Source: an uncultured Acetatifactor sp.
Lineage (GTDB): Bacteria > Bacillota > Clostridia > Lachnospirales > Lachnospiraceae
NCBI GenBank assembly: GCA_934394665.1
Contig: CAKRRS010000032.1
Location: 1 to 28,319 of the forward strand
Length of the DNA stretch: 28,319 bases
Reading direction: 5' to 3'
Of the stretch, positions 1 to 7,163 are shown in pieces (positions within the stretch are counted from its first letter, which is position 1; the number at the start of each line of letters is the position of its first letter). The position numbers and the translations under genes are program-made. The notes below the pieces were generated by a model that saw nothing but the letters and a program-made list of their open reading frames with translations, was not told the origin of the DNA and did not search any database.

Positions 1-1044
1 TGCCGGGAGTGTATCAGCTGCAATAAGCTGTGTCCTGACTTTGTGGATGCACCATGCCCAATAGAACACAAGGCGCCTTATGTGTGCAATAACTGTCCCA
101 AGTCCATCAGCTGTCTGTTTGATAAGTACCTGTATAACGCTGATTATGCCCATAAGGAGTACTGTGAAACGCTTAGGAAATCCAGACAGGGAATAGACAT
201 GACCAGAGATGAACTGGCAGCATTGGACAGTCTTGTGAGCCCGCTGATCAGGAAAGGACAGCCCCTGGCACATATCCTGGCGCATCATGCAGAAGAGATT
301 CCCTGTGGGGAACGAACGCTTTATAAGTATATCAGTGCCGGCTATCTGACCGCAAGAAATCCGGATATGCGGAGAACGGTAAGATATCGAAAAAGAGTGA
401 GAAGCGTTCCAACTCCAAAAATCAGCTATCGTAAAAAAGAAGGACATCATTATTCAGACTATCTTGATTTTATTGCGAAAAACGAAGGCATACGAGTGGT
501 ACAGATGGACACAGTGGAAGGAAATAAAGGTGGGAAATTACTTCATACGCTGTTATGGCCGGAAAACAATCTGATGCTGGCATTTCTGATTGACACCAAA
601 GAAATGAAGAATACCGTAGCTACTTTGGACTGGTTGGAAGAGACGTTGGGAAGTGAAATGTTTCGGGAACTGTTTCCTGTAATACTGACAGATAATGGAT
701 GTGAGTTTGCAGATCCGGAGTTGTTTGAAAAAGGACATGACGGAAAGAAGCGTACCAGAGTGTTTTATTGTGAATCGAGACATTCTGAGCAAAAGGGAGA
801 ACTGGAAAAGAATCATGAGTACATAAGATATGTACTGCCAAAGGGAAGTTCGTTTGATGGATTGAACCAGGAGCAGGTGTTACGTATGGTAAATCACATC
901 AATAATACAACAAGGCCTAAACTTCATGGTTCGACACCCATGAAGAAGGCCCTGAAGTCATTTGACAAAAATGCAATGGAAAAGCTTGGACTGGAGATCA
1001 TCCCACCCGATGAAATCTGTCTGAAGCCTGAACTATTGAAATAA
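1..1044 (+). CDS. IS30-family transposase, 5' end cut by window edge
   Basis: The reading frame is open from base 1, so the GTG at 43 is only an internal valine codon and the true start lies outside the window. The visible N-terminus is cysteine-rich (CxxC pairs in the first 40 residues, a likely zinc-binding region), followed by a helix-turn-helix-like region. The DDE catalytic core shows QMDTVEG (first Asp near base 508), ILTDNG (second Asp near 691) and KGELEKN (Glu near 805), then IRYVLPKG, the typical order for IS30 transposases. The enzyme would cut and join the ends of its insertion sequence. It reads through to a normal TAA with no frameshift in view, so it may be active. The left inverted repeat is not in the window and I could not fix the right end. 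The family call is confident; intactness cannot be judged. Confidence 0.9.
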   Translation, partial: CRECISCNKLCPDFVDAPCPIEHKAPYVCNNCPKSISCLFDKYLYNADYAHKEYCETLRKSRQGIDMTRDELAALDSLVSPLIRKGQPLAHILAHHAEEIPCGERTLYKYISAGYLTARNPDMRRTVRYRKRVRSVPTPKISYRKKEGHHYSDYLDFIAKNEGIRVVQMDTVEGNKGGKLLHTLLWPENNLMLAFLIDTKEMKNTVATLDWLEETLGSEMFRELFPVILTDNGCEFADPELFEKGHDGKKRTRVFYCESRHSEQKGELEKNHEYIRYVLPKGSSFDGLNQEQVLRMVNHINNTTRPKLHGSTPMKKALKSFDKNAMEKLGLEIIPPDEICLKPELLK

Positions 1045-1093
1045 ATAAAACAGGCAGGAGGATACAGAAAAGAATAAACAGTTGATGGCAACC

Positions 1094-1278
1094 AGAAGTT
1101 ACTCGTGCAAAAGACTTTTGGAGGCTTCCTTTAGTGTACCCTAAAATCCATTCATTTTTAATTATTATAGGTCAGAAAGGGATGAAAAACAACCTGAAAA
1201 TGGCAAGAAACAGGGCAAAGCAGAAGTTAGTCGTGCAATTCTTTTTCTGAAGCGTGGCAGTAGAAGTTACTAATGCAA
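1094..1278 (+). repeat. Three near-identical 17-bp direct repeats beyond the IS30 transposase
   Basis: AGAAGTTACTCGTGCAA occurs at 1094-1110, again with one change at 1222-1238 (AGAAGTTAGTCGTGCAA), and with two changes at 1262-1278 (AGAAGTTACTAATGCAA). Spacings are 128 and 40 bases. They sit just beyond the transposase stop, where an IS30 right end is expected, so they could be transposase-binding or terminal repeats, or traces of repeated insertion. The remaining sequence between 1045 and 1317 shows no gene. Confidence 0.6.
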
Positions 1279-1317
1279 TCAACTTGTGAAAATTTTTTTG
1301 AAAAAGTTTGTAAGATA

Positions 1318-1346
1318 TTGTCAGTTAATGTCATGTAGTATATAGA
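1318..1346 (+). promoter_or_regulatory. Sigma-A type promoter for the NACHT-RelA/SpoT unit
   Basis: TTGTCA (1318-1323) and TATAGA (1341-1346) are separated by exactly 17 bases. Transcription would begin near 1353, leaving a leader of about 220 bases before the GTG at 1572. There is no other obvious start for the downstream pair. Confidence 0.5.
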
Positions 1347-1504
1347 GGGAGCAGATGGAGAAAGACTATAAATGGTAGGGGAGGGACAAACCGTGGAATG
1401 GAAAGTAGGAGATATTTAGAAAACTGAAAGAATAAGTGCAATCGTTGAACGGTTCACATATAAGTTAAAAACTGTAGCTAAGTAGTAAGCAATGCCGCAA
1501 ACGC

Positions 1505-1544
1505 TGAAATAGCTCAAAAGTGAGCTGGTTTTCAATGTTTTTTT
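1505..1544 (+). terminator. Terminator-like hairpin inside the leader of the NACHT gene
   Basis: TGAAA-T-AGCTC and GAGCT-GG-TTTTCA can pair around an AAAAGT loop (about 1505-1534), followed within three bases by seven T residues (1538-1544). It lies only 27 bases before the start codon and downstream of the likely promoter. It could be an attenuator limiting expression of the downstream genes, or the end of a short RNA transcribed from about 1353. Confidence 0.45.
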
Positions 1545-1571
1545 GACTGGGCATATGTAGGGAGATAGATT

Positions 1572-3710
1572 GTGGACAGAAAGAAGATAAACGAATTATA
1601 TAAACTATATGGATTCACATTAGAATCTGAAGAACAAGAATACTCTGTGTATTTATATGAACAGGGATATTTTTCGAACATTGAAATAGTTGCTTTTTCA
1701 AATTTATCTAAGAATGAAATCCAACAGATTAAAGAAGATTATATGAATGCCGGATACTCTGTTTCAATTAGGGAAGAAGGGTCATATGACACATTGAAGA
1801 ATTTTCTCTTTAAAGGCTTTTTTAGAATTAACGAATCCAAAAACAGGGTGAAAAACGATTATTTGGAATTTTGCAAAGCGCAGGAAAAGAAATTAGGCGG
1901 AATTAAGTATAATTATATATTGCCCCAATATTTGATGAATGGAGAACAAAAAGAAAAAAGAATACTGGATGATATATATGATATATTTCAAAAAGAGACT
2001 GCACAATTAATTATTTTGGAAGCGCCGGCTGGTTTTGGAAAAACTTGTACTTCGTATGAGATATCAAATAGTTTGGCTAAAGCAGAAGACAATCGTGTGC
2101 CTATTTTAGCAGAACTATCTAAGAATAGAAGTGCAAAAATATTTGATTATGTGTTATTAACAGAAATTGATCGGAAATTTTCAAAATTATCTTCTGACTT
2201 AGTGACACACCAGATTGAGCAGGGGAATATTCCTTTGATAGTAGATGGATTTGACGAACTTATTTCAAAATCATCTATGGATAACAGTATAGAGACAGAA
2301 GATGTAAGGACTATGTTAGATACAATCTCTTCTTTATTTGTGGAAGGAGGAAAGTCCAAGATATTACTTACTTCACGTAAGAGTTCCATATTTACGGGAG
2401 AGGTATTTGACAAATGGGTTAATGAAAGACTGTCAAATTGTACAGTTACAAGATTTCAGATACTTGAACCGTCTATAGCTGAATGGGTAGAACCTGAAAA
2501 GCTAAGAATTTTAGAAGAAGCAGCTATTCAACTGGGATCAATAGCAAACCCTGTGTTATTGTCTCTGATTAATAGTATGCCAATGGAAGAATTTATAACT
2601 AATTTTAAGACGACAAGCGATATCTTGGAGACATACATGTCTCTAATTCTACGTAGAGAGAAAGAGCGCCAGTTGTTACTGATAGATGAAAATGAGCAGC
2701 GGAGCATAATGAGAAAATTGGCTGGTTGGTTTGTGAATCTGGATATTAGTAGCGACGAACCCGAAGGAATCAAGGCAATAATAGAAGATATTGTAAAAGA
2801 CAAGATTCAGGAATATATGGCTATGTATGATGAGCAAAGCATTTATGATTCTTCACTTGTAATCAATTCGGAGGAGGAATTGATTATGAAACTGGTACAT
2901 AATGCTTTGTTGGACAGAGTGTCTCTCAAAACCAATAATATTGGTTTTATAAATGAATTTATATTCGGTATTTTGATTGGTGAATCAGTTGTAGAAGGTG
3001 ATATAAGTATAAAAGATGTTTCAGAAAAATATTTAAGCATTGCCCTGACCGCATTTAGTGCAGAAAATAAGGAAAGAAGAGAGGGATTATATAACCTTAT
3101 AAAAAATAATTTGAAGGAGTTATCTACAGAATTAAAATTAGAGGTGGACTTGAATTTAAACAATTATATGAGTTACGACTATGTCGATGAATATATTGCA
3201 AATACGCAATTTACGAGAAATTGCAATATGAAGACAGAACATTATTTTTACAATTGTTGTTTTCAGTCGTGTACTTTCAATAATGTGAAAATTACCTCCA
3301 ATTTGTTTGAAGGATGCTATTTTTTCAACTGCACATTCTATAATGTTGAAATTGAAGCACAAAAAGTAGAAGAAAAATCATTGTTTGTTTCTTGTTTGGG
3401 ACATGAAACATTAGAAAATGTAATAGCAAATAATATTCCAAAAGATGATATACAACATGCAGTTCAACAGAAAAATTTGGACTATTATGAAAAATTAGTA
3501 TTGGAACAATTCTGGATGCCTGGTTCAGCAATGTCAGATATAAGAAGATCGGAACATACTCTATTTAAAGGAATCCCGGCGCCTGAGAGAGAAAGTGTGC
3601 TGAAAGCGATACAATCTTTGAGGGCTAAGAAAATATTGAATAAACTCAATTTTTGCTATGAACTTAACATGAAACATATAGAACAAGTGAAGAAAATATT
3701 GGGGAGATAA
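1572..3710 (+). CDS. NACHT/STAND-like P-loop NTPase with pentapeptide-like segment
   Basis: A 712-residue GTG-start protein; GTG is chosen because GGGAG lies about seven bases upstream. Residues 1-145 form an unrecognised N-terminal domain. Walker A is APAGFGKT (151-158) and Walker B is PLIVDGFDEL (221-230); ILLTSRK (264-270) fits the sensor/arginine strand of NACHT domains. A helical region follows, then a short Cys/Phe-rich pentapeptide-like stretch (about 550-595, with repeated CxF and FxxC) and a C-terminal part (about 600-712) that looks like a winged-helix fold. STAND NTPases are regulated switches that oligomerise on sensing a trigger and release an effector; many bacterial ones act against phage. 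The partner gene starts one base after the stop, with its ribosome site inside this gene. No protease, nuclease or TIR domain is visible here, so the neighbour is the likely effector. Base composition is AT-rich, unlike the glycan locus. The NTPase call is strong; the defence role is inferred. Confidence 0.8.
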   Translation: MDRKKINELYKLYGFTLESEEQEYSVYLYEQGYFSNIEIVAFSNLSKNEIQQIKEDYMNAGYSVSIREEGSYDTLKNFLFKGFFRINESKNRVKNDYLEFCKAQEKKLGGIKYNYILPQYLMNGEQKEKRILDDIYDIFQKETAQLIILEAPAGFGKTCTSYEISNSLAKAEDNRVPILAELSKNRSAKIFDYVLLTEIDRKFSKLSSDLVTHQIEQGNIPLIVDGFDELISKSSMDNSIETEDVRTMLDTISSLFVEGGKSKILLTSRKSSIFTGEVFDKWVNERLSNCTVTRFQILEPSIAEWVEPEKLRILEEAAIQLGSIANPVLLSLINSMPMEEFITNFKTTSDILETYMSLILRREKERQLLLIDENEQRSIMRKLAGWFVNLDISSDEPEGIKAIIEDIVKDKIQEYMAMYDEQSIYDSSLVINSEEELIMKLVHNALLDRVSLKTNNIGFINEFIFGILIGESVVEGDISIKDVSEKYLSIALTAFSAENKERREGLYNLIKNNLKELSTELKLEVDLNLNNYMSYDYVDEYIANTQFTRNCNMKTEHYFYNCCFQSCTFNNVKITSNLFEGCYFFNCTFYNVEIEAQKVEEKSLFVSCLGHETLENVIANNIPKDDIQHAVQQKNLDYYEKLVLEQFWMPGSAMSDIRRSEHTLFKGIPAPERESVLKAIQSLRAKKILNKLNFCYELNMKHIEQVKKILGR

Positions 3711-3711
3711 T

Positions 3712-4638
3712 ATGGCTACAAAAGATGAAATACTGGACAGCATTGACAAAAATTATGATATCATTTTTCCGCGTATTACAGATTTGGAAAATGACATTTC
3801 TAATTTGCTGGATAGTGCAGGAGTTTTTTACAGAATTTTTTCCAGAAGAAAAAAGATAACGTCAATTAAGAAAAAAGTTGAGAATAAGGCAGAAATAAAG
3901 TATATTCCTGAAGAATCGAAAATGCAGGATATAATAGGATTTCGAATAGTGTTATATTATGCAGATGATGTAGATGTATGTATTGAGTTACTACGATCTA
4001 TATTTAAAGTAAATAATTTTGAAAGAGATCAACTGGATACTGCGACATTTAAACCGTGTAGAACGAATTATGTGTTTGATATTCCTGAGGAAAGTTCAAT
4101 GAGATTACCTCAACAGATTTCAAATGATTGTTATATTGACAATACATTTGAGGTACAAATTAGAACGATATTTTCCGAGGGATGGCATGAAGTAGAACAT
4201 GATATAAGATATAAATTTAGAGAAGACTGGGAAAATCAAATGGGATTGTCCAGAGAACTAAATGGCTTATTTGCTGTACTGGAAATTTGTGAACATGACA
4301 TAATTTCAATATGTGATAAATTTGCTTATGAGAATTATAAATGTGGTAATTGGGAGGCAATGATTCGGAATAAATATCGACTTCGCTTTCAGGAAAGAGG
4401 GTTACAGGCTGGTTTAGAAGAATATTTAAATCAAAATAAAGAAATTGCAAAAAGAATTTTTAGATTTAAACGGGAAAAACTTATAAAAATATTGTGGGAA
4501 ACCAAATTGCCTATAAACTATGATAATATTGTATATGTAGTTAATTTCTTTGAAGCGAAAGATGCAACGATTCAGAAAATGACGCCCAAAATAGTTTTGA
4601 AAAAATTGGAAAAATGTAGAGAGGATGCGGAGAATTAG
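3712..4638 (+). CDS. RelA/SpoT-fold nucleotidyltransferase, probable effector of the NACHT pair
   Basis: A 308-residue protein beginning one base after the NACHT gene, with GGGGAG (3700-3705) as ribosome site. The RelA/SpoT synthetase core spans about residues 45-170: a basic stretch SIKKKVENK (51-59, ATP-phosphate side), MQDIIGFRIV (71-80) with the metal-binding Asp73, FEVQIRT (146-152) with catalytic Glu147, and WHEVEHDIRYK (158-168). The guanosine-stacking loop GYxSxH of ppGpp synthetases is absent: the corresponding segment reads KPCRTNYVFDIP. No HD hydrolase, TGS or ACT domain is present, so this is a small stand-alone enzyme. Known relatives make (p)ppGpp or related alarmones, or, as toxic small alarmone synthetases, pyrophosphorylate the tRNA CCA end. 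I infer ATP-dependent pyrophosphate transfer to a non-standard acceptor, controlled by the NTPase. The C-terminal 130 residues are helical and unrecognised. Confidence 0.8.
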   Translation: MATKDEILDSIDKNYDIIFPRITDLENDISNLLDSAGVFYRIFSRRKKITSIKKKVENKAEIKYIPEESKMQDIIGFRIVLYYADDVDVCIELLRSIFKVNNFERDQLDTATFKPCRTNYVFDIPEESSMRLPQQISNDCYIDNTFEVQIRTIFSEGWHEVEHDIRYKFREDWENQMGLSRELNGLFAVLEICEHDIISICDKFAYENYKCGNWEAMIRNKYRLRFQERGLQAGLEEYLNQNKEIAKRIFRFKREKLIKILWETKLPINYDNIVYVVNFFEAKDATIQKMTPKIVLKKLEKCREDAEN

Positions 4639-4751
4639 TTTAATGGTAATTAAATTCATTCGCATATCAAAATGAATTATAGGTTGCTTGAAAATTGAAA
4701 AAATAATTTTGAATTGATAAAGGATGTTACGAGCTTTCCCAATTAACATTT

Positions 4752-4777
4752 CCAGATGCAACACAATATGCATCTGG
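4752..4777. repeat. Perfect 9-bp inverted repeat in the spacer
   Basis: CCAGATGCA (4752-4760) and TGCATCTGG (4769-4777) flank an 8-base loop. No T-run follows, so it is not a standard terminator. A weaker 8-bp inverted repeat (AATTCATT/AATGAATT, 4653-4678) lies just after the RelA/SpoT stop. Both may mark the transcript end or relic mobile DNA. Confidence 0.45.
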
Positions 4778-4826
4778 ACAATTCCCATACATTCCCCTAT
4801 GACATCATGGATGCAGGGAAGGGGAG

Positions 4827-4967
4827 ATGAGTAAGGCTACTATCCGCATTAACAAAGAGTGTAAGCACGATAACTGGTACTTTGACAATCATGCAGCGTT
4901 TACGCATGAAAGATTAAACTATATTTATGTGAGAGTTAATTCCACCGCAATGGGACGGTGGAATTAA
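4827..4967 (+). CDS. 46-codon ORF of unknown function between the two island operons
   Basis: ATG at 4827 to TAA at 4965-4967. A purine-rich AGGGAAGGGGAG lies immediately upstream, rather close to the ATG. The product begins MSKATIRINKECKHDNWYFD and is rich in Asn, His and Tyr with no membrane segment. I do not recognise it. Its last 11 codons are part of a strong hairpin (4934-4969), which argues that it could be a truncated gene tail or a chance ORF. It may instead be a remnant of a mobile-element accessory gene. Confidence 0.3.
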   Translation: MSKATIRINKECKHDNWYFDNHAAFTHERLNYIYVRVNSTAMGRWN

Positions 4968-4972
4968 CTTTT
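4934..4972 (+). terminator. Strong hairpin with short T-run (terminator-like)
   Basis: AGTTAATTCCACCG (4934-4947) and its exact complement (4956-4969) form a 14-bp perfect stem with loop CAATGGGA, extendable by wobble pairs, followed by TTT. It could end transcription from the NACHT-RelA/SpoT unit or be the terminal structure of a relic element. It overlaps the end of the 46-codon ORF. Confidence 0.5.
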
Positions 4973-5088
4973 GAAATTTCAAGATGCAAAGAAATGAGAA
5001 TATTTTGAGCAATTATCCCATGAATATGAATAGAGTGTATATCATAATAGAATATGAACGTAGAAGGAAAAAATGAATATAAGTACTT

Positions 5089-5102
5089 AGTAAATGTTTA
5101 CT
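5089..5102. promoter_or_regulatory. Possible operator dyad before the EACC1-like gene
   Basis: AGTAAA-TG-TTTACT is a perfect 6+2+6 dyad 22 bases before the ATG at 5125 and just upstream of the GAGGGAG ribosome site. A CATAAT (5043-5048) upstream is a plausible -10 without a good -35. A repressor binding here would block the start of this two-gene unit. Confidence 0.3.
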
Positions 5103-5124
5103 TAGTTAGAGGGAGAATATACAT

Positions 5125-5439
5125 ATGGAAAAAGAAATGATTATTGCAGTAAATGAGGAATCAGCAGAAATATTTAAAGAATTTGCAAAGAAAAATGATA
5201 ATATATATTGCGTTGAACATAAAGCATTTATCGGATTGACGGAAATAACCGAATTTATGATTGATATTTCACCTGAATTTTTAGCCGCATTGTCGGCTTA
5301 TTTGATTGCTCAACTTCAGTGTAAGACGGAAATAAGAATAAAAAAGGGGGATATGGAAATAGAGATAAAAGATAAGAATATTACACCGGACATGGTATTG
5401 GATATTCTGAATAAATTAGAGCAAAAAAGGAAGAGATAA
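5125..5439 (+). CDS. Small EACC1-like protein paired with a metallopeptidase
   Basis: A 104-residue protein with GAGGGAG about ten bases before its ATG. The N-terminal half is beta-rich. A helix (about 52-68, FLAALSAYLIAQL) is followed by two strands, EIRIKKG and MEIEIKDK, and a closing helix. This order, an Ala/Leu helix then charged VxIR...G...ExE strands then a short helix, resembles effector-associated constant component 1 (EACC1), described by Kaur, Burroughs, Iyer and Aravind as a fixed partner of variable effectors, including peptidases, in NTP-dependent conflict systems. The next gene begins three bases after the stop, so the two are co-translated or nearly so. The likely role is to link the peptidase to a sensor or NTPase. 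The assignment rests on pattern likeness only; an unrelated small regulator is possible. Confidence 0.5.
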   Translation: MEKEMIIAVNEESAEIFKEFAKKNDNIYCVEHKAFIGLTEITEFMIDISPEFLAALSAYLIAQLQCKTEIRIKKGDMEIEIKDKNITPDMVLDILNKLEQKRKR

Positions 5440-5442
5440 CAA

Positions 5443-6516
5443 ATGCAAGATGGAGTATATATTGAGTATTTAATGGAACAACGTATTATGCGAAGAACAA
5501 ATATAATGGATGAATTGCATAAGATATATGCCGGAAAATATGAAAGATGGATAAGGCAATATCTTATTTCTAAGCAAATCTTGGAAGCACCATTATTTAT
5601 TTTTTGTAACACTCTGTATAAGCTCCCAGACACATTTAGAATTCGCAATAATAGTTTTTTTATTGGAGACTATCAACTGTATAAATACTTGTATGATTGG
5701 AATTATGAAGAACACCAGGATATTTTGGTGGAATTATGTTTAAAGCAGTATATAGAATCGTGTTATTTAAATGATAAATTGGATGAAGCATATTGGCTAT
5801 GCTTAACATGTGATGGCTTGGAAAATTATAAATCAGGAGATTATTTTGAAGATAAAACAATATATTATTATGGAGAAAGGACCGGGATACAAGAAGAGTT
5901 TACTCTCGTACATGAAGCAGCGCATTATGAATATAGATTTATAGATAAAGAAAAAGAAACCAAAGATATACGTGAAATTTATAGGCTAGTGCCACGTGTT
6001 AGGAAAATAAGTGAGAAATTAGCAAGAGAAAAGAATGATGATGGCGATAAGAGGCTTTTCGAAGAGTGTTATTGTGATGCAGAGTCTATAAAATTTATTT
6101 TAGATAATTATATTTCTAATGAAAATATAAAAATAGAGGATATATTTTTTTTACTATTTAGAACACTCTTATACATATATATTTTAATGTATATTCATTC
6201 AATGACCTTAGAAAAGGATGAAACACCACGAAAGTACTATGATTATCAATTGTGGGAATTAACATATCGTATGGCAAATATGTATACTGTAATATATGAA
6301 TGGTTGCTCGCTAATATGCCAGAACAGGTAAATGTACTTAAAAAGATCTATAGTGATTATACAGAGACCTTCAAAAACAAGATGAAAAAAGTGCGTGAGG
6401 TGATAGAAAAGCTGAAAGATATAATGCAACAAAATGATGACAATATGAGAAAATTAAGTAAGAGAAGCGAAAATGAAAAAAAGCAACTTATAAAGGAATA
6501 TCTCAAATTATGTTGA
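5443..6516 (+). CDS. Putative zinc metallopeptidase (HEAAH...ExxCD) of a conflict module
   Basis: A 357-residue protein starting three bases after the EACC1-like gene, with GGAAGAG as ribosome site. The central zinc signature is LVHEAAHYEY: HEAAH at 157-161 supplies two His ligands and the catalytic Glu. About 46 residues on, FEECYCDAESI (206-216) gives an ExxCD motif (Glu208, Asp212), the arrangement used by gluzincins for the third ligand. A hydrophobic stretch FFLLFRTLLYIYILMYIH (about 235-252) may be a membrane segment or a buried helix. The C-terminus (about 300-357) is a Lys/Glu-rich coiled coil. There is no signal peptide, so it probably acts inside the cell, perhaps as a toxic protease unleashed on infection. 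Its substrate is unknown. I do not recognise a named family. AT-rich codon use matches the NACHT unit. Confidence 0.55.
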   Translation: MQDGVYIEYLMEQRIMRRTNIMDELHKIYAGKYERWIRQYLISKQILEAPLFIFCNTLYKLPDTFRIRNNSFFIGDYQLYKYLYDWNYEEHQDILVELCLKQYIESCYLNDKLDEAYWLCLTCDGLENYKSGDYFEDKTIYYYGERTGIQEEFTLVHEAAHYEYRFIDKEKETKDIREIYRLVPRVRKISEKLAREKNDDGDKRLFEECYCDAESIKFILDNYISNENIKIEDIFFLLFRTLLYIYILMYIHSMTLEKDETPRKYYDYQLWELTYRMANMYTVIYEWLLANMPEQVNVLKKIYSDYTETFKNKMKKVREVIEKLKDIMQQNDDNMRKLSKRSENEKKQLIKEYLKLC

Positions 6517-6547
6517 GATTGTCAGACGGCACATTGTGGGAGGTATG

Positions 6548-6735
6548 TTGTAGAAAATTTCAATAGTGGTATCTGTTACCTTTACATCAACTTTCTTTTT
6601 GATGTATTCATAAGGAACTGAGTATAGCATTCCATCCACAGATATGTGATAATTGAACTGGACGGTGGCTGTCTTCCAGTCGCTCAGTTCAAAACGGGTA
6701 GAAGGTAATGGTGCCAGCAATGGTTTTTCTTCCTT
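6548..6735 (-). pseudogene. IS21-family istA transposase relic (C-terminal part)
   Basis: On the minus strand the frame reads KEEKPLLAPLPSTRFEL, then WKTATVQFNYHISVDGMLYS, then VPYEYIKKKVDVKV and TDTTIEIFYN. This is the typical beta-barrel C-terminal segment of IS21 IstA transposases. Likeness begins abruptly near 6735 (an in-frame TGA lies a little further upstream) and stops near 6550, where the following codons (IPPTMCRL) no longer resemble the family. No istB gene or catalytic domain is present. It is a dead fragment marking the right side of the AT-rich island. Confidence 0.75.
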
Positions 6736-7163
6736 AACATGTACGATTTGTCATCTAAATTTAATACTTTTTATACATCGCATGCTGATAAGTAATTCTA
6801 ATGTTGGAAAAATATATGATTGTGAACTTCCTGCAATAGTTGAATTCTAGCACCATAACTTATTTCTTTCACTGACAACTATTCTAATACACAGGGGAAT
6901 TTGGTTATTTTGCCATGTTGACAGATGCAGGTAAGTCTTGTATCATAATTTCAAAGCATACATTCTAACGATTCAGACAGCGCAAGCTGATCCATATATC
7001 TAAGTTCTTTCAATGAATTCTATGCTTTTATACCCTATTAACCAAGTAAGAGCATAGTGCGTTGAGAGACAGGTGGTGGAATCGTCTACATCTATCCTTT
7101 TTTCAGGTACTATGGGAATGGAGGATACGATGAAGAGAAAGATATTTGCGGAGGTGTGTATCT
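6736..7163. other. Gene-free spacer with possible mobile-element debris
   Basis: About 430 bases without a credible gene. On the minus strand a short frame near 6953-7018 reads LKELRYMDQLALSESLECML before a stop, which looks like a protein remnant that I cannot name. No clear promoter for the following nuclease gene was found. The sequence reads like scar DNA between the IS21 relic and the nuclease. Confidence 0.4.

Noticed and set aside
43..1044. GTG at 43 as the transposase start
   Set aside because: The frame is open to base 1 and the upstream codons encode further family-like cysteine residues, so it is an internal codon.
1094..1278. CRISPR array
   Set aside because: Only three imperfect 17-bp repeats with unequal spacings of 128 and 40 bases, and no cas genes.
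6508..6720. Minus-strand 70-residue frame as a real gene
   Set aside because: It matches only the C-terminal tail of IS21 IstA, starts with TTG without a ribosome site and ends in unrelated residues; kept as a relic.
6653..6850. Plus-strand 65-residue frame over the istA relic
   Set aside because: It runs antisense to the relic and into scar DNA, with no ribosome site.
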